The notes: a model not told the origin generated them from the letters alone. Shown: positions 8,182-19,927, numbered from the stretch's first letter. The stretch is 64,000 nt of DNA from Arthrobacter sp. ISL-48 (GCF_018613805.1 NZ_JAGGPL010000008.1:88241-152240), one strand, 5' to 3'. Numbers and translations: made by a program.

Positions 8182-9768
8182 ATGCAGGACCTTGGAATCA
8201 TCAGTCCGGGCCTCGAGGAGTTCCGCGAACTCGCCGGCAGCAGCCGTGTCATCCCGGTCCGGCTCAAAGTGCTGGCGGACGCCGAGACACCCATCGGCCT
8301 CTACCGGAAGCTGGCGCAGGGACAACCCGGAACCTTCCTGATGGAATCTGCAGCCGTGGGCGGAGCGTGGTCACGCTACTCGTTCATTGGCGCCAAATCC
8401 CGTGCCACGCTCACCACGAAGGACGGCAGCGCGCATTGGCTGGGGCAGCCTCCCGTAGGTGTTCCCGTGGATGGCAACCCCGTCGATGCCATCCGGGACA
8501 CCATCGAGGCACTTCGCACCGACAGGTTTGACGGGCTGCCGCCGTTTACGTCGGGACTGGTGGGCTTCCTGGGCTGGGAAACAGTCCGGCACTGGGAACG
8601 GCTGACCAGTCCGCCCGAGGATGACCTCCAGCTGCCCGAAATGGCCCTGAACCTGGTCACGGACATGGCTGTCCACGACAACGTTGACGGCACCGTGCTG
8701 TTGATCGCCAATGCCATCAACTTTGATGACAGCCCGGACCGGGTGGACGACGCCTGGCATGACGCCGTGGCACGGGTCAAGTCTTTGCTCACGCAGATCA
8801 GCACACCGGTGGCCCAGCCGGTGTCCGTGCTGGAGCCGGCTGCCCTTGATTTCGCCTCCAGCGTCCAGGAACGCTGGGACGAGCCCGACTACCTGGCCGC
8901 CCTGGATCGCGGCAAGGAAGCCATTGTTGACGGCGAAGTATTCCAGGTAGTGATCTCCCGCCGCTTTGAAATGGAATGCGGCGCCTCGCCCCTTGACGTC
9001 TACCGCGTCCTCCGCAACACCAACCCCAGCCCGTACATGTACATCTTCAGCCTCGAGGATGCCGACGGCCGCCAGTACTCGATCGTCGGCTCGTCCCCAG
9101 AGGCCCTTGTGACCGTGACCGGTGAAGAGGTCATCACGCATCCCATCGCCGGTTCGCGGCCACGCGGGAAGACCGTGGAGGGTGACAAGGCGTTGGCCGA
9201 GGAACTGCTGGCGGACGAGAAGGAACGCGCGGAGCACCTCATGCTGGTGGACCTTTCCCGCAACGACCTGTCCAAGGTCTGCGTGGCGGGAACCGTGGAT
9301 GTCACGCAGTTTATGGAGGTGGAGCGCTTCAGCCACATCATGCACCTGGTGTCCACCGTGGTGGGCAAGCTTGCCCCGGCGGCCAAGGCCTACGACGTCC
9401 TCAAGGCAACCTTCCCCGCGGGAACGCTGTCCGGCGCCCCGAAGCCCCGGGCCCTCCGCCTGCTGGATGAGCTCGAACCCCACCGCCGCGGCATCTACGG
9501 CGGCGTGGTGGGCTACCTGGACTTCGCAGGCGATATGGACATGGCCATTGCCATCCGTTCCGCCCTGCTCCGGGAAGGACGCGCGTATGTGCAGGCGGGC
9601 GGCGGGATTGTGGCGGATTCGGTCAACCCCACGGAAGCCCTGGAAACCGTGAACAAGGCTGCTGCTCCACTTCGGGCCGTCCACACGGCCGGATCGCTAC
9701 ACAACATTTCCGCCGAGTCGCTTCCCCACGCCGAATCACTTCCCGACGCCGGGACTGGGAACCGATGA
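8182..9768 (+). CDS. trpE: Anthranilate synthase component I
   Basis: Converts chorismate to anthranilate with ammonia from TrpG. The 528 residues contain the N-terminal tryptophan feedback site (LMES and the WSRYSFIG segment around residues 52-72) and the C-terminal chorismate-binding domain with PIAGSRPRGKT, HLMLVDLSRNDL and GGGIVADS. trpG and trpD are not in the window. GGAAAG lies seven bases before the ATG. The TGA overlaps the next gene in ATGA. Confidence 0.96.
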   Translation: MQDLGIISPGLEEFRELAGSSRVIPVRLKVLADAETPIGLYRKLAQGQPGTFLMESAAVGGAWSRYSFIGAKSRATLTTKDGSAHWLGQPPVGVPVDGNPVDAIRDTIEALRTDRFDGLPPFTSGLVGFLGWETVRHWERLTSPPEDDLQLPEMALNLVTDMAVHDNVDGTVLLIANAINFDDSPDRVDDAWHDAVARVKSLLTQISTPVAQPVSVLEPAALDFASSVQERWDEPDYLAALDRGKEAIVDGEVFQVVISRRFEMECGASPLDVYRVLRNTNPSPYMYIFSLEDADGRQYSIVGSSPEALVTVTGEEVITHPIAGSRPRGKTVEGDKALAEELLADEKERAEHLMLVDLSRNDLSKVCVAGTVDVTQFMEVERFSHIMHLVSTVVGKLAPAAKAYDVLKATFPAGTLSGAPKPRALRLLDELEPHRRGIYGGVVGYLDFAGDMDMAIAIRSALLREGRAYVQAGGGIVADSVNPTEALETVNKAAAPLRAVHTAGSLHNISAESLPHAESLPDAGTGNR

Positions 9769-10400
9769 GCGACGGCACCACTGTCAGGAGCACAAGCCCT
9801 TCTGTTCCCCGCTGGGCGCGGAAATCGACCCTGGTGCTGCTGATCGCCCTGCTGGCCCTCGCCGTGTTCGGCACCACAACGCAGACCTGGATCACGGTCA
9901 CCCTCGATCCGGACCAGATTGGTCAGGCCGCCCAGAACGCGCTCCAGGTCCAGGGCAGCAAGGCTGCCACGGCGGTGACGGCACTGGCTCTGGTGGCGCT
10001 TGCGGGCGGGCTGGCCGCGTCCATCGCCGGAAGGATCGCGCGATGGATCACCACCGCCATCATCGTCCTGGCCTCCGCGGGCATCATCGCCGCGGCCGTC
10101 ACGGTGCTGGCGGACCCCCTGTCAGCCGCACAAGGCGCCATCGCCGCAGCCACAGGGGTCAGCGGTAGCAATGCCCAGGTGACCGTCACCGCGTTCCCGG
10201 CCCTCGCCGTCGTCGCCGGTGTCCTGCTGGCACTCAGCGCCCTGCTGATCATCCCCGCCGGCAGGCACTGGGGGACACGCACAAAATATGACACGGCTGC
10301 ACATGCCGGCGCTGGGACGGGCACCGCGGCAGCCGCTGCCGGGCCGGTGGACGAAATCGACAGCTGGGACCGGCTCTCCCGCGGTGACGATCCCACCTGA
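9765..10400 (+). CDS. Trp-associated membrane protein (TIGR02234-like)
   Basis: A 211-residue protein with about four hydrophobic segments (near residues 22-42, 65-88, 90-112 and 145-168), a periplasmic-type loop, and a polar C-terminal tail. Actinobacteria carry such a protein between trpE and trpC (TIGR02234), with unknown function. It overlaps trpE by 4 bases, which implies cotranslation. A role in tryptophan or membrane physiology is inference from context only. Confidence 0.75.
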   Translation: MSDGTTVRSTSPSVPRWARKSTLVLLIALLALAVFGTTTQTWITVTLDPDQIGQAAQNALQVQGSKAATAVTALALVALAGGLAASIAGRIARWITTAIIVLASAGIIAAAVTVLADPLSAAQGAIAAATGVSGSNAQVTVTAFPALAVVAGVLLALSALLIIPAGRHWGTRTKYDTAAHAGAGTGTAAAAAGPVDEIDSWDRLSRGDDPT

Positions 10401-10493
10401 CCGCCTGGCTTCGTAGGGCCGCTGAATGGCGGTAAGCGGACGGCAACTAAAAAATGGCAGAATGTAAGCAGTATTCATCCCGAGGAGATTCAC

Positions 10494-10781
10494 ATGAGCA
10501 AAGCACCTGCATCCGCGTCCAAGACCGCCACGGAATCCAATGTCCGCCACGGCGTTGACCACAGCCAGGAACTTGGCCACGGCAACAGCCCGGCAGCGTG
10601 GACCTGCGTGATCGTGATGCTGGTCGGTGCGTTGATTGCGGCCATCGCCTTTGTCATTGCCAGCACACCGATCTTCATTGCCGGTGCAGCAGTCATGGTC
10701 CTCGGCCTGATCGCCGGTTACATCATGCGCAAGGCAGGCTACGGCGTCGAAGGCAGCAAACTGAATAACTCCGGCCACTGA
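10494..10781 (+). CDS. HGxxPAAW-type small membrane protein
   Basis: A 95-residue protein with the HGNSPAAW motif (residues 29-36) just before two closely spaced membrane helices (about 37-57 and 62-82), then a short basic, polar tail (KAGYGVEGSKLNNSGH). The motif names an actinobacterial family seen in trp clusters; function unknown. GAGGAGA precedes the ATG and the stop overlaps the trpC ATG by one base. The sequence just upstream (10401-10493) is AT-richer and may hold a promoter. Confidence 0.75.
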   Translation: MSKAPASASKTATESNVRHGVDHSQELGHGNSPAAWTCVIVMLVGALIAAIAFVIASTPIFIAGAAVMVLGLIAGYIMRKAGYGVEGSKLNNSGH

Positions 10782-11602
10782 TGGCGACTGTTCTCGATGA
10801 CATCAATGCCGGTGTCAGGGAGGATATGGAGGCCAGGAAGCGGCTCGTTTCGCTGGCGGAACTGAAGGACCTGGCCCTGGCTGCGGCCCCCGCCCGCGAT
10901 GCGTGGGCAGCACTGGGCGGACCTTTGGCCCGGCGGGACCAGCTCAAGGTCATCGCGGAGATCAAGCGGCGCAGCCCGTCCAAGGGGGACCTGGCCGCCA
11001 TCGTGGATCCGGCCTCGCTCGCGGAGCAGTATGCCGACGGCGGTGCCGCCGTCATCAGCGTCCTCACCGAAAAGCGGCGGTTCGATGGCTCGCTCTCGGA
11101 CCTCGACGCCGTCCGTGCCCGCGTCGACGTTCCGCTGCTGCGCAAGGACTTCACGCTGGACGAGTACCAGATCTGGGAGGCCCGCGCCCATGGCGCCGAC
11201 CTGATCCTGCTGATCGTGGCGGCGCTTTCCGATTCGCAGCTCCGGGACTTCAGCGCACTAAGCCGTGAGCTCGGCATGAACGTGCTCGTGGAGACCCACA
11301 CCGAAGAGGAAATCGAACGCGCCGTGGCCGCGGAGGCGCGGATCATCGGCGTGAACGTGCGCAATTTGAAGACGCTCGACGTCGACCGTTCCGTTTTTGC
11401 CTCCCTCGCCGGAATGATTCCGGCCGAGGCGCTCGTCATCGCCGAATCAGGCGTGCGCGGCGTGGACGACGTGACGCACTACGCTGCCAGCGGCGCCAAC
11501 GCCATCCTGGTTGGCGAAGCCCTGGTCAGCGACTCCACTCCCCGTGAGCGGATCGCCGAGTTCACCGCGGCGGGTGCTGCTGCCATCGCAGCCCGGGCCT
11601 AG
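10781..11602 (+). CDS. trpC: Indole-3-glycerol phosphate synthase
   Basis: Closes the indole ring from carboxyphenylamino-deoxyribulose phosphate. The 273-residue TIM barrel has the catalytic VIAEIKRRSPSKG (Glu, Lys), SVLTEKRRFDGS, LLRKDF and the phosphate-binding VIAESGV segments. It begins with ATG at 10781, one base inside the previous gene's stop. Not fused to trpF, which is not in the window. Confidence 0.96.
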   Translation: MATVLDDINAGVREDMEARKRLVSLAELKDLALAAAPARDAWAALGGPLARRDQLKVIAEIKRRSPSKGDLAAIVDPASLAEQYADGGAAVISVLTEKRRFDGSLSDLDAVRARVDVPLLRKDFTLDEYQIWEARAHGADLILLIVAALSDSQLRDFSALSRELGMNVLVETHTEEEIERAVAAEARIIGVNVRNLKTLDVDRSVFASLAGMIPAEALVIAESGVRGVDDVTHYAASGANAILVGEALVSDSTPRERIAEFTAAGAAAIAARA

Positions 11603-11676
11603 GCCTCGGCACCAGCCGGCCCGCTGGCCGGCACCACACTTTCTGAACGACCAACTGGAACAGGACGGTGAGACTG

Positions 11677-13095
11677 ATGGTTGACGCACCCTCAGGGAAC
11701 GCTGACAACAACGCCGCGGACGCATTCCTGCAGGCCGGCTCCCTCAAGCACGCCCCGGGGCCATACTTCGGCAACTACGGCGGCCGCTGGATGCCGGAAT
11801 CCCTCATCGCAGCCCTGGACGAGCTCGAAGACACGTTTGAAAAGGCCAAGGCCGATCCCGAGTTCCTCGCCCAGATCGCCGACCTGAACAAGAACTACTC
11901 CGGCAGGCCCTCGCTCCTGACCGAAGCCAAGCGCTTCTCCGAGCACGCCGGCGGGGCACGGGTCTTCCTCAAGCGCGAGGACCTGAACCACACCGGCTCC
12001 CACAAGATCAACAACGTACTGGGGCAGGCGCTCCTCGCAAAGCGGATGGGCAAGACGCGAGTGATCGCCGAGACCGGCGCCGGCCAGCACGGCGTGGCCA
12101 GCGCCACAGCGGCGGCACTCCTGGGCCTTGAATGCGTGGTGTACATGGGCGCCGAGGACTGCCGCCGCCAGGCGCTTAACGTAGCCCGGATGCAGCTCCT
12201 CGGGGCCACGGTTGTGCCAGTTGTGAACGGCTCCCAGACCCTCAAGGACGCCATCAACGACGCCCTGCGGGACTGGGTCAGCAATGTGGACACCACCCAC
12301 TACCTGCTGGGCACGGCCGCTGGTGCGCACCCGTTCCCGGCGATGGTGCGCTTCTTCCACGAGGTGATCGGCGAGGAGGCCAGGGCCCAGATCCTGGACC
12401 AGACCGGAAAACTTCCCGACGCCGTCTGCGCCTGCATCGGCGGCGGCTCCAACGCGATCGGCATCTTCCACGGATTCCTGGACGATCCCTCCGTCAAGAT
12501 CTACGGTTTTGAGGCCGGCGGCGACGGCGTGGACACCGGGCGGCACGCGGCCACCATCACGCTGGGCAAGCCCGGTGTCCTGCACGGCGCCCGCTCCTAC
12601 CTGATGCAGGACGACGACGGCCAGACCATCGAGTCGCACTCGATTTCGGCAGGCCTGGACTACCCGGGCGTGGGGCCGGAGCACGCCTACCTGGCGGACA
12701 TCGGCCGGGTCACCTACGAAGCCATCACCGACAGCGAAGCCATGGACGCGTTCAAGCTGCTCTGCCAGACCGAGGGCATCATCCCGGCCATCGAGTCCTC
12801 CCATGCGCTGGCCGGCGCCATCAAGGTGGGCAGGCGCCTCACCGAGGGCAAGGCAAACCCGTCCGAAACCGTGGTAGTCGTCAATCTCTCCGGCCGCGGC
12901 GACAAGGACGTGGAGACCGCGGCCGAATGGTTCAACATGCTGGACGAGGAGGGCAAGGTCAAGGGCACCAACCTCTCAACCCGCAAGCCCAAGGGCCCGT
13001 CGGACAGGGCCGCCACTGAAGCCGTTCCCGCCACCAGCGTTCCAGCGGCACATCACGCCGCACACGACGCTGAAGACAATGAGGTCCAGAATTGA
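11677..13095 (+). CDS. trpB: Tryptophan synthase, beta subunit
   Basis: PLP enzyme joining indole and serine. Lys110 in [10 protein letters not shown] is the PLP lysine; [11 protein letters not shown] and [10 protein letters not shown] (phosphate-binding glycine loop) are present. The ATG at 11677 follows AGGACGG (11662-11668) at a good distance; a GTG at 11668 in the same frame is inside that site and less likely. The 472-residue protein has an extra C-terminal tail of about 40 residues rich in Ala and His. The TGA overlaps the trpA ATG. Confidence 0.96.
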   Translation: MVDAPSGNADNNAADAFLQAGSLKHAPGPYFGNYGGRWMPESLIAALDELEDTFEKAKADPEFLAQIADLNKNYSGRPSLLTEAKRFSEHAGGARVFLKREDLNHTGSHKINNVLGQALLAKRMGKTRVIAETGAGQHGVASATAAALLGLECVVYMGAEDCRRQALNVARMQLLGATVVPVVNGSQTLKDAINDALRDWVSNVDTTHYLLGTAAGAHPFPAMVRFFHEVIGEEARAQILDQTGKLPDAVCACIGGGSNAIGIFHGFLDDPSVKIYGFEAGGDGVDTGRHAATITLGKPGVLHGARSYLMQDDDGQTIESHSISAGLDYPGVGPEHAYLADIGRVTYEAITDSEAMDAFKLLCQTEGIIPAIESSHALAGAIKVGRRLTEGKANPSETVVVVNLSGRGDKDVETAAEWFNMLDEEGKVKGTNLSTRKPKGPSDRAATEAVPATSVPAAHHAAHDAEDNEVQN

Positions 13096-13901
13096 TGACT
13101 GAACAGACGGCCAGCAAGTCAGCCGCCGCCATCGACCGCGCCCGTGACGCAGGGCGCTCGGCCCTGGTGTGCTACCTGCCCGCCGGGTACCCGGACGTCC
13201 AGTCCACCATCGACGCCGGCATTGCCATGGCGAAGAACGGCGCGGACCTGATCGAGATCGGCATTCCCTACTCGGATCCCGTCATGGACGGACCGGTGAT
13301 CCAGGCCGCCACCACCCAGGCCATCGCCGGCGGCTTCCGGGTTGAGAGCGTGTTCGATGTTGTCGCCGGTATCACGGCAGCCACCGACGTCGCCGTGCTG
13401 GTGATGACCTACTGGAACCCGGTGGTCCGGATGGGCGTCGACGAGTTTTCGCGGAGGCTTGCCGAGGCCGGGGGAGCCGGGCTCATCACGCCCGACCTCA
13501 TCCCCGACGAAGCCTCCGAATGGTTCGCCGCCTCGGAAAAGTATGGGCTGGACCGGGTTTTCCTGGTGGCTCCGTCCTCCACCCCGGAACGCCTGGCCAT
13601 GACCGTCAAAGCAAGCCGCGGCTTTGTCTATGCCGTCTCCATCATGGGCATCACAGGTACCCGGCAGGCGGTCAGCAGCACTGCCGAAAAGCTCGTCGCT
13701 GACACCAGGGCCGCCGGCGCCGAGCGCGTTTGCGTGGGGCTCGGGGTGTCCAACGCCGGGCATGTCAGCGAGATCGGCGCCTACGCCGATGGCGTCATTG
13801 TGGGCACGGCGCTGGTGGCCGCCATCCGCGACGGCGGGGTCCCCGCAGTAGCCGACCTCACCAAGGAACTCAGCGCCGGACTCATCAGGGAAGAAGCCTA
13901 G
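13095..13901 (+). CDS. trpA: Tryptophan synthase, alpha subunit
   Basis: Cleaves indole glycerol phosphate and passes indole to TrpB. Catalytic Glu54 and Asp61 lie in LIEIGIPYSDPVMDG; VSIMGITGTR and GLGVS (phosphate binding) are conserved. The ATG at 13095 overlaps the trpB stop (TGATG); a TTG one codon earlier is possible but less likely. 268 residues, the usual size. lgt follows after 4 bases. Confidence 0.96.
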   Translation: MTEQTASKSAAAIDRARDAGRSALVCYLPAGYPDVQSTIDAGIAMAKNGADLIEIGIPYSDPVMDGPVIQAATTQAIAGGFRVESVFDVVAGITAATDVAVLVMTYWNPVVRMGVDEFSRRLAEAGGAGLITPDLIPDEASEWFAASEKYGLDRVFLVAPSSTPERLAMTVKASRGFVYAVSIMGITGTRQAVSSTAEKLVADTRAAGAERVCVGLGVSNAGHVSEIGAYADGVIVGTALVAAIRDGGVPAVADLTKELSAGLIREEA

Positions 13902-13905
13902 CCAC

Positions 13906-15048
13906 ATGCAGATCCTCCTTTCCGCGGCGGCCCTGGTCCCCGCGAGCATTCCCAGCCCGGACTGGTCCGGCTTCGACATTCCGCTGCCGTGGGGCTCGCT
14001 CCGGATCCATGCCTACGCCCTCTGCATCCTGCTCGGTATCGTGGTGGGCCTGTGGCTCACGTCCGTGCGATGGGCGCGGCGGGGGACACCCGAGGGCAGC
14101 GTCTGGGACATCGTCATCTGGGCAATTCCGTTAGGCATCATCGGCGGACGCCTCTACCATGTGGTGTCCTCCCCGGACGCGTACTTCGGCCCCGGCTTTG
14201 ACGGAACGGGTGACCTCTCACGGATCCCTAAGATTTGGGAAGGCGGCCTCGGAATCTGGGGCGCGGTGGTACTGGGCGTCGTCGGCGCATGGATCGGTTG
14301 CCGGCGGGCAGGTGTGAAACTCCCAGCATTCCTGGATGCTGCGGCACCGGGTTTGCTCCTGGCCCAGGCCGTAGGCCGCTGGGGCAACTACTTCAACCAG
14401 GAGCTCTTCGGCGGACCCACCACGCTGCCGTGGGGCCTGCAGATCGATCCTGACAACGCGAACTTTCCCGCCGGCATGCCAGCGGATACGCTCTTCCACC
14501 CCACGTTCCTCTACGAGTCCCTGTGGAACATCGCCGGAGTGCTGATCCTGCTGGCCCTGGACCGGAGGTTCCATTTCCGGCGCGGCCGGCTGTTCTGGCT
14601 CTATGCCATGTACTACACGCTGGGGCGGGTCTGGATCGAAGCCATGCGGATCGACGATGCCGAACAGATCAACCTCTTCGGCGTCACTGCGAGGCTGAAT
14701 GTCTGGACCAGCATCCTGGTGTTCGTGGTGGCGCTGATCGTCTTCGTCCTGCTCGGCCTGAAGGGCCGCCAGGAGTCGGACAGCCCGTATCTGACGGGCC
14801 GTGAGCCCGTTGTGGACGAGGACACCGCAGATGACAAGTCGGTCCGGGATGCGGACTCTAATGTCTCAGATAGTGAATCGCGTGATAATCTCGCTGATAA
14901 CCAAAGCGGTTCCGGCAACCCTTCCGTGCCAACGGAAGAGGTGCTGGCATCTCCGGCGGGCAACGAGTCCGTTCCGGATTCGCCGGCGGTTGGAGATTCC
15001 GGCCACAAGGCCACAGGATCCGCGCCGGAGGCTGGCACTTCCAAGTAG
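13906..15048 (+). CDS. lgt: Prolipoprotein diacylglyceryl transferase
   Basis: Membrane enzyme that attaches diacylglycerol to the lipobox Cys of prelipoproteins. Seven hydrophobic segments are visible in the first 290 residues, with the catalytic GGRLYHVV (His) and the signature GRWGNYFNQELFG. The remaining 90 residues are an acidic, Ser/Asp-rich cytoplasmic tail (VSDSESRDNLADNQ) with clearly lower GC, typical of actinobacterial Lgt and probably disordered. It sits 4 bases after trpA, so it is cotranscribed with trp. Confidence 0.94.
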   Translation: MQILLSAAALVPASIPSPDWSGFDIPLPWGSLRIHAYALCILLGIVVGLWLTSVRWARRGTPEGSVWDIVIWAIPLGIIGGRLYHVVSSPDAYFGPGFDGTGDLSRIPKIWEGGLGIWGAVVLGVVGAWIGCRRAGVKLPAFLDAAAPGLLLAQAVGRWGNYFNQELFGGPTTLPWGLQIDPDNANFPAGMPADTLFHPTFLYESLWNIAGVLILLALDRRFHFRRGRLFWLYAMYYTLGRVWIEAMRIDDAEQINLFGVTARLNVWTSILVFVVALIVFVLLGLKGRQESDSPYLTGREPVVDEDTADDKSVRDADSNVSDSESRDNLADNQSGSGNPSVPTEEVLASPAGNESVPDSPAVGDSGHKATGSAPEAGTSK

Positions 15049-15180
15049 CACGCCGCCAAGGCAGGGCAGCAGAGTCACCGCTCGGAGCGCCCAAACACCA
15101 CAGCGTCGTGGGATCGGGCTGAAACCCGGACAGCAAGAGCTGCTGACCGGTCAAGTCCGGGTCAGGGGCCTGCGTAACCG

Positions 15181-15210
15181 TTAGTCCAGCAGGCCCGGCT
15201 GGCCTACAAT
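15181..15210 (+). promoter_or_regulatory. Candidate promoter for gltBD
   Basis: TTAGTC (15181-15186), an 18-base spacer, and TACAAT (15205-15210) resemble a sigma-70-type promoter about 100 bases before the gltB ATG. The 262-base gap between lgt and gltB holds no other gene. The AT-rich stretch TAATTAACACTTTGTTG after it could be an operator for a nitrogen regulator; no regulator site is assigned. Confidence 0.4.
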
Positions 15211-15310
15211 TTCCAGTAATTAACACTTTGTTGTGCCCGTCACAGAGGCGCTCTGAGTGGGGCCAACGTTGTCCCTTCCATACGCACGATCAGGAGGAAG
15301 GACGTCTCCC

Positions 15311-18300
15311 ATGACCCAAACTCTTCACACTCCCAGCTGGTCCGGACCGGACCAGCCAGAGGCTGCCATGTCGCCGTTTAAGCGCTTCGCGGCCCTGCCG
15401 GAGGCGCGGGGGCTCTACAACCCCGAGCAGGAGAAGGACGCCTGTGGTCTGGCGATCATTGCCACCCTCCGCGGCGAGCCCGGTTACGACATTGTCGACG
15501 CCGCCCTGACTGCCCTGCGCAACCTCGAGCACCGTGGTGCCGTGGGCGCTGACGAGGGAACCGGTGACGGCGCAGGCCTCCTGATGCAGATCCCGGACGA
15601 GTTCTTCCGTGCAGTCACCGAATTCGAGCTTCCCGCTCCGGGCCAGTTCGTGGCAGGCACCGCCTTCCTGCCGGCCGAGCGGCGCGAAGCCGATGCCGCG
15701 AAGGCCGGCATTGAGGGCCTCGCCGCTGACGAAGGCCTGGTTGTCCTTGGCTGGCGCGAGGTGCCCATTGTCGCGGACCTGGTTGGGGCCATGGCGCGCG
15801 CCTGCATGCCATACTTCTCCCAGCCGTTCCTGGCCTCGGCCAGCGGTGAGGAACTTGACCGCAATGAGCTGGATTCCCGGGCCTGGCGTATCCGCAAGCG
15901 CGCTCAGAACAAGTTCGGCGTGTACTTCCCGTCGTTGTCCTCGCGGACCATCGTCTACAAGGGCATGCTCACCACTGCCCAGCTGGAGCCGTTCTACCCG
16001 GACCTTTCGGATAAGCGGTTCAAGACCAAGCTGGCCATCGTCCACTCCCGTTTCTCCACCAACACGTTCCCGTCCTGGCCGCTGGCCCAGCCGTTCCGTA
16101 CCATCGCGCACAACGGCGAGATCAACACGGTCAAGGGCAACCGCAACTGGATGCGTGCCCGCCAGTCGCAGCTCGCCAACCCGCTGCTGGGCGATTCCCC
16201 GGAAGAGCTCTACCCCATCTGTACGCCGGGAGCATCCGACTCCGCGTCCTTCGACGAGGTAGCGGAACTGCTGTGGCTCTCCGGCCGCCCCATCACGCAC
16301 TCGATCATGATGATGATCCCCGAGGCCTGGGAAAACCACGCCACCATGGATCCTGCGCGGCGCGCATTCTATGAGTACCACTCCCTGCTGATGGAACCGT
16401 GGGACGGTCCTGCCGCTGTCTCCTTCACCGACGGCAACCTGGTGGGCGCCACCCTCGACCGCAACGGCCTCCGCCCGGGACGCTACTGGATCACCGAGGA
16501 CGGCCTGGTCGTTTTCGCTTCGGAAGTCGGTGTGATCGACGTCGAAGCCTCCAAGGTGGTCAAGAAGGGCCGCGTGTCACCCGGCAAGATGTTCCTCGTG
16601 GACACTGATGCCGGCCGGATCATCGACGACGAAGAGGTCAAGGCCGACGTTGCCGCGGCGAACCCCTGGGCCGAATGGGTCAAGGACAACCTGATCGACC
16701 TCAACGATTTGCCCGAGCGCGAGCACGTGGTCCACACGGCCGCCTCCGTAAACATCCGCCAGCGCACCTTCGGCTACACCACCGAAGAACTGAGGATCCT
16801 GCTCGGCCCGATGGCCCGCACCGGCGCCGAACCGCTGGGCGCCATGGGCTCCGATACACCGGTGGCTGTGCTGTCCAAGCGCCCCCGCCTCCTCTTCGAC
16901 TACTTCGTGCAGTCCTTCGCCCAGGTGACCAACCCGCCGCTGGACGCCATCCGTGAAGAGCTGGTCACGTCGCTGACCTGCGCCATCGGTCCCAATGGGA
17001 ACCTGCTGGACACCAAGCAGGTCCGCCAGCCGCAGGTCTCGCTGCCGTTCCCCGTGATCAACAACGACCAGCTGGCGAAGATCGCCAACATCGAAAACGC
17101 CGACGGCGACAAGGTCGCCATGAAGGTCCGCGGCCTCTACCGCCCCGAAGGCGGCGAGAACGCGCTCCGCGCCCGGCTCACGGAAATCTGCGAGCAGGTG
17201 TCCGGCGCCATCAACCGCGGTGTCCAGTACGTTGTGCTCTCCGACCGTGACTCGAACGCCCAGTGGGCGCCCATCCCGTCGCTGCTCCTGGTCAGCGCCG
17301 TGCACCATCACCTGCTGCGCAGCGCCAACCGTACCAAGACCGCCCTGGTGGTCGAGGCCGGCGACGTCCGCGAGACCCACCACGTTGCCGTGCTCGTCGG
17401 CTACGGCGCTTCCGCCGTGAACCCCTATCTGGCCATGGAATCAGTGGAGCAGCTGATCAGCAGCGGCGACGTCACGGGTGTGACGCCGCAGGATGGCGTG
17501 TACAACCTCATCAAGGGCCTCGGCAAGGGCGTCCTGAAGATCATGTCCAAGATGGGCATCTCCACAGTGGCCTCCTACACGGGTGCGCAGACGTTCGAGG
17601 CCCTGGGCCTCGGGCAGGAACTGGTGGACGAATTCTTCGCCGGGACGCACTCCCAGCTCGGCGGCGTGGGCCTTGACGTGATCGCAGCGGAAGTTTCCGC
17701 GCGGCACCAGATGGCCTACCCCGAAGGCGGCATCGAACTGCCCCACCGTCCGCTCCTGGGCGGCGGGGAGTACCAGTGGCGCCGCGACGGCGAACCGCAC
17801 CTCTTCAACCCGGAGACCGTCTTCCGCCTCCAGCACGCCACGCGTGAACGCCGGTACGACATCTTCAAGGCCTACACCAAGGGCGTGGACGACCAGTCCG
17901 AGAACCTGATGACCCTCCGCGGGCTGCTCAAGTTCAAGGCCGGGGAGCGTCCCGCTGTGCCGCTTGAGGAAGTGGAGCCTGTCTCCAGCATCGTCAAGCG
18001 CTTCTCCACGGGGGCCATGAGCTACGGCTCGATCTCGAAGGAGGCGCACGAGACCCTCGCGATCGCCATGAACCGGCTGGGCGGCAAGTCCAACACCGGT
18101 GAAGGCGGCGAGGACGTGGACCGCCTGCTGGACCCGGAGCGCCGCTCTGCCGTCAAGCAGATCGCCTCCGGCCGTTTCGGCGTCACCAGCCTGTACCTGA
18201 GCAACGCCGACGACATCCAGATCAAGATGGCGCAGGGCGCCAAGCCCGGCGAAGGCGGCCAGCTGATGGCCCAGAAGGTCTACCCGTGGGTTGCCCGGAC

Positions 18301-19927
18301 CCGGCACTCAACCCCCGGCGTCGGACTCATCTCGCCGCCCCCGCACCACGACATCTACTCCATCGAAGACCTTGCACAGCTCATCTACGATGCAAAGCGC
18401 GCCAACCCCTCGGCCCGCGTGCACGTCAAGCTCGTCTCCGAGGTGGGGATCGGTACAGTTGCCGCCGGTGTCACCAAGGCGAAGGCCGACGTCGTACTGG
18501 TTTCCGGCCACGACGGCGGAACCGGCGCGTCCCCGCTGAACTCGCTCAAGCACGCGGGTGTGCCGTGGGAGCTGGGTCTCGCAGAGACCCAGCAGACCCT
18601 CATGCTCAACGGCCTGCGCGACCGCGTGGTGGTCCAGGTGGACGGTCAGCTCAAGACCGGCCGCGACGTCGTGATTGCTGCTTTGCTGGGCGGCGAAGAG
18701 TTCGGCTTCGCCACCGCTCCTCTGGTGGTGTCCGGCTGCATCATGATGCGTGTCTGCCACCTGGACACCTGCCCGGTGGGCGTCGCGACGCAGAACCCTG
18801 AGCTGCGGGCACGCTTCAACGGCAAGCCCGAGTTCGTGGTGAACTTCTTCGAATTCCTTGCCGAGGAAGTGCGCGAAATCCTCGCCGAGCTGGGTTTCCG
18901 CAGCCTGGAGGAGGCAATCGGCCACGCCGAGATGCTGGACGCCCGGGACGCGATCAACCACTGGAAGGCCGACGGCCTGGACCTCGACCCGATCCTGCAT
19001 GGGCTCGAGTTCGACGACGACGCCCCGCTGCGCAACCTCACCTCACAGAACCACGAGCTGGACAAGCACTTCGACCAGCGCCTCATCACGATGGCCACCG
19101 AAGCGCTGACCGACCGCAGCCCGGTGAAGATCGCCGTGGACGTCATCAACACCGACCGGTCCGTTGGAACCATGCTCGGCCATGTGGTGACGAAGACGTT
19201 CAGCACCGACGTGCTGGCAACGGACACGATTGACATCACGCTGACCGGAACCGCGGGCCAGTCCCTGGGCGCCTTCCTGCCGGCAGGCATCACGCTGCGC
19301 CTGTATGGCGACTCGAATGACTATGTCGGCAAGGGCCTGTCCGGCGGACGGATTATCGTCCGGCCGGACCGCACCAACGTGTTCAAAGCGGAGGCGAACG
19401 TCATCGCGGGCAACGTGATCGGGTACGGCGCCACGAGCGGCGAGATGTTCCTGCGCGGCCAGGTGGGCGAACGCTTCCTGGTCCGTAACTCGGGCGCCAC
19501 CGCCGTTGTTGAAGGAATCGGCGATCACGGCTGCGAGTACATGACGGGCGGCCAGACGCTCATCATTGGCCGCACCGGCCGCAACTTCGGTGCCGGCATG
19601 TCTGGCGGCACTGCCTACGTGCTGGACCTGCGGACCACCCGGGTCAACAAGGATGCCCTGCAGTCCGGCGAACTTCAGCTCCTCGAGCTCGACGCCGAGG
19701 ACCGGGACATTGTCCACGGCCTCCTGGTCAAGCACCACGAGGAGACGGAATCCCTGCTGGCCGCGCGGCTGTTGGAGAACTTCGACGACACCGCGGCCCG
19801 TATTACCAAAGTGCTGCCGCGCGATTACGCGGCTGTACTGCAAACCCGTCTTGACGCCATCGAAGAGGGCCTTGACCCCGACGGCGAAGAAGTATGGTCT
19901 CGAATCCTGGAGGTGACCGGTGGCTGA
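15311..19927 (+). CDS. gltB: Glutamate synthase (NADPH), large subunit
   Basis: Transfers the glutamine amide to 2-oxoglutarate. The ATG at 15311 follows AGGAGGAAGG (about 15292-15301); an in-frame ATG at 15257 lacks such a site. The class-II amidotransferase nucleophile is Cys45 (KDACGLAI), so a propeptide of 44 residues is probably removed. The FMN-binding synthase domain ([21 protein letters not shown]), the 3Fe-4S cysteines ([13 protein letters not shown]) and the C-terminal GXGXG beta-helix (GGRIIVRP to YVLDL) are all present in 1538 residues. gltD follows with an 8-base overlap. Confidence 0.97.
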   Translation: MTQTLHTPSWSGPDQPEAAMSPFKRFAALPEARGLYNPEQEKDACGLAIIATLRGEPGYDIVDAALTALRNLEHRGAVGADEGTGDGAGLLMQIPDEFFRAVTEFELPAPGQFVAGTAFLPAERREADAAKAGIEGLAADEGLVVLGWREVPIVADLVGAMARACMPYFSQPFLASASGEELDRNELDSRAWRIRKRAQNKFGVYFPSLSSRTIVYKGMLTTAQLEPFYPDLSDKRFKTKLAIVHSRFSTNTFPSWPLAQPFRTIAHNGEINTVKGNRNWMRARQSQLANPLLGDSPEELYPICTPGASDSASFDEVAELLWLSGRPITHSIMMMIPEAWENHATMDPARRAFYEYHSLLMEPWDGPAAVSFTDGNLVGATLDRNGLRPGRYWITEDGLVVFASEVGVIDVEASKVVKKGRVSPGKMFLVDTDAGRIIDDEEVKADVAAANPWAEWVKDNLIDLNDLPEREHVVHTAASVNIRQRTFGYTTEELRILLGPMARTGAEPLGAMGSDTPVAVLSKRPRLLFDYFVQSFAQVTNPPLDAIREELVTSLTCAIGPNGNLLDTKQVRQPQVSLPFPVINNDQLAKIANIENADGDKVAMKVRGLYRPEGGENALRARLTEICEQVSGAINRGVQYVVLSDRDSNAQWAPIPSLLLVSAVHHHLLRSANRTKTALVVEAGDVRETHHVAVLVGYGASAVNPYLAMESVEQLISSGDVTGVTPQDGVYNLIKGLGKGVLKIMSKMGISTVASYTGAQTFEALGLGQELVDEFFAGTHSQLGGVGLDVIAAEVSARHQMAYPEGGIELPHRPLLGGGEYQWRRDGEPHLFNPETVFRLQHATRERRYDIFKAYTKGVDDQSENLMTLRGLLKFKAGERPAVPLEEVEPVSSIVKRFSTGAMSYGSISKEAHETLAIAMNRLGGKSNTGEGGEDVDRLLDPERRSAVKQIASGRFGVTSLYLSNADDIQIKMAQGAKPGEGGQLMAQKVYPWVARTRHSTPGVGLISPPPHHDIYSIEDLAQLIYDAKRANPSARVHVKLVSEVGIGTVAAGVTKAKADVVLVSGHDGGTGASPLNSLKHAGVPWELGLAETQQTLMLNGLRDRVVVQVDGQLKTGRDVVIAALLGGEEFGFATAPLVVSGCIMMRVCHLDTCPVGVATQNPELRARFNGKPEFVVNFFEFLAEEVREILAELGFRSLEEAIGHAEMLDARDAINHWKADGLDLDPILHGLEFDDDAPLRNLTSQNHELDKHFDQRLITMATEALTDRSPVKIAVDVINTDRSVGTMLGHVVTKTFSTDVLATDTIDITLTGTAGQSLGAFLPAGITLRLYGDSNDYVGKGLSGGRIIVRPDRTNVFKAEANVIAGNVIGYGATSGEMFLRGQVGERFLVRNSGATAVVEGIGDHGCEYMTGGQTLIIGRTGRNFGAGMSGGTAYVLDLRTTRVNKDALQSGELQLLELDAEDRDIVHGLLVKHHEETESLLAARLLENFDDTAARITKVLPRDYAAVLQTRLDAIEEGLDPDGEEVWSRILEVTGG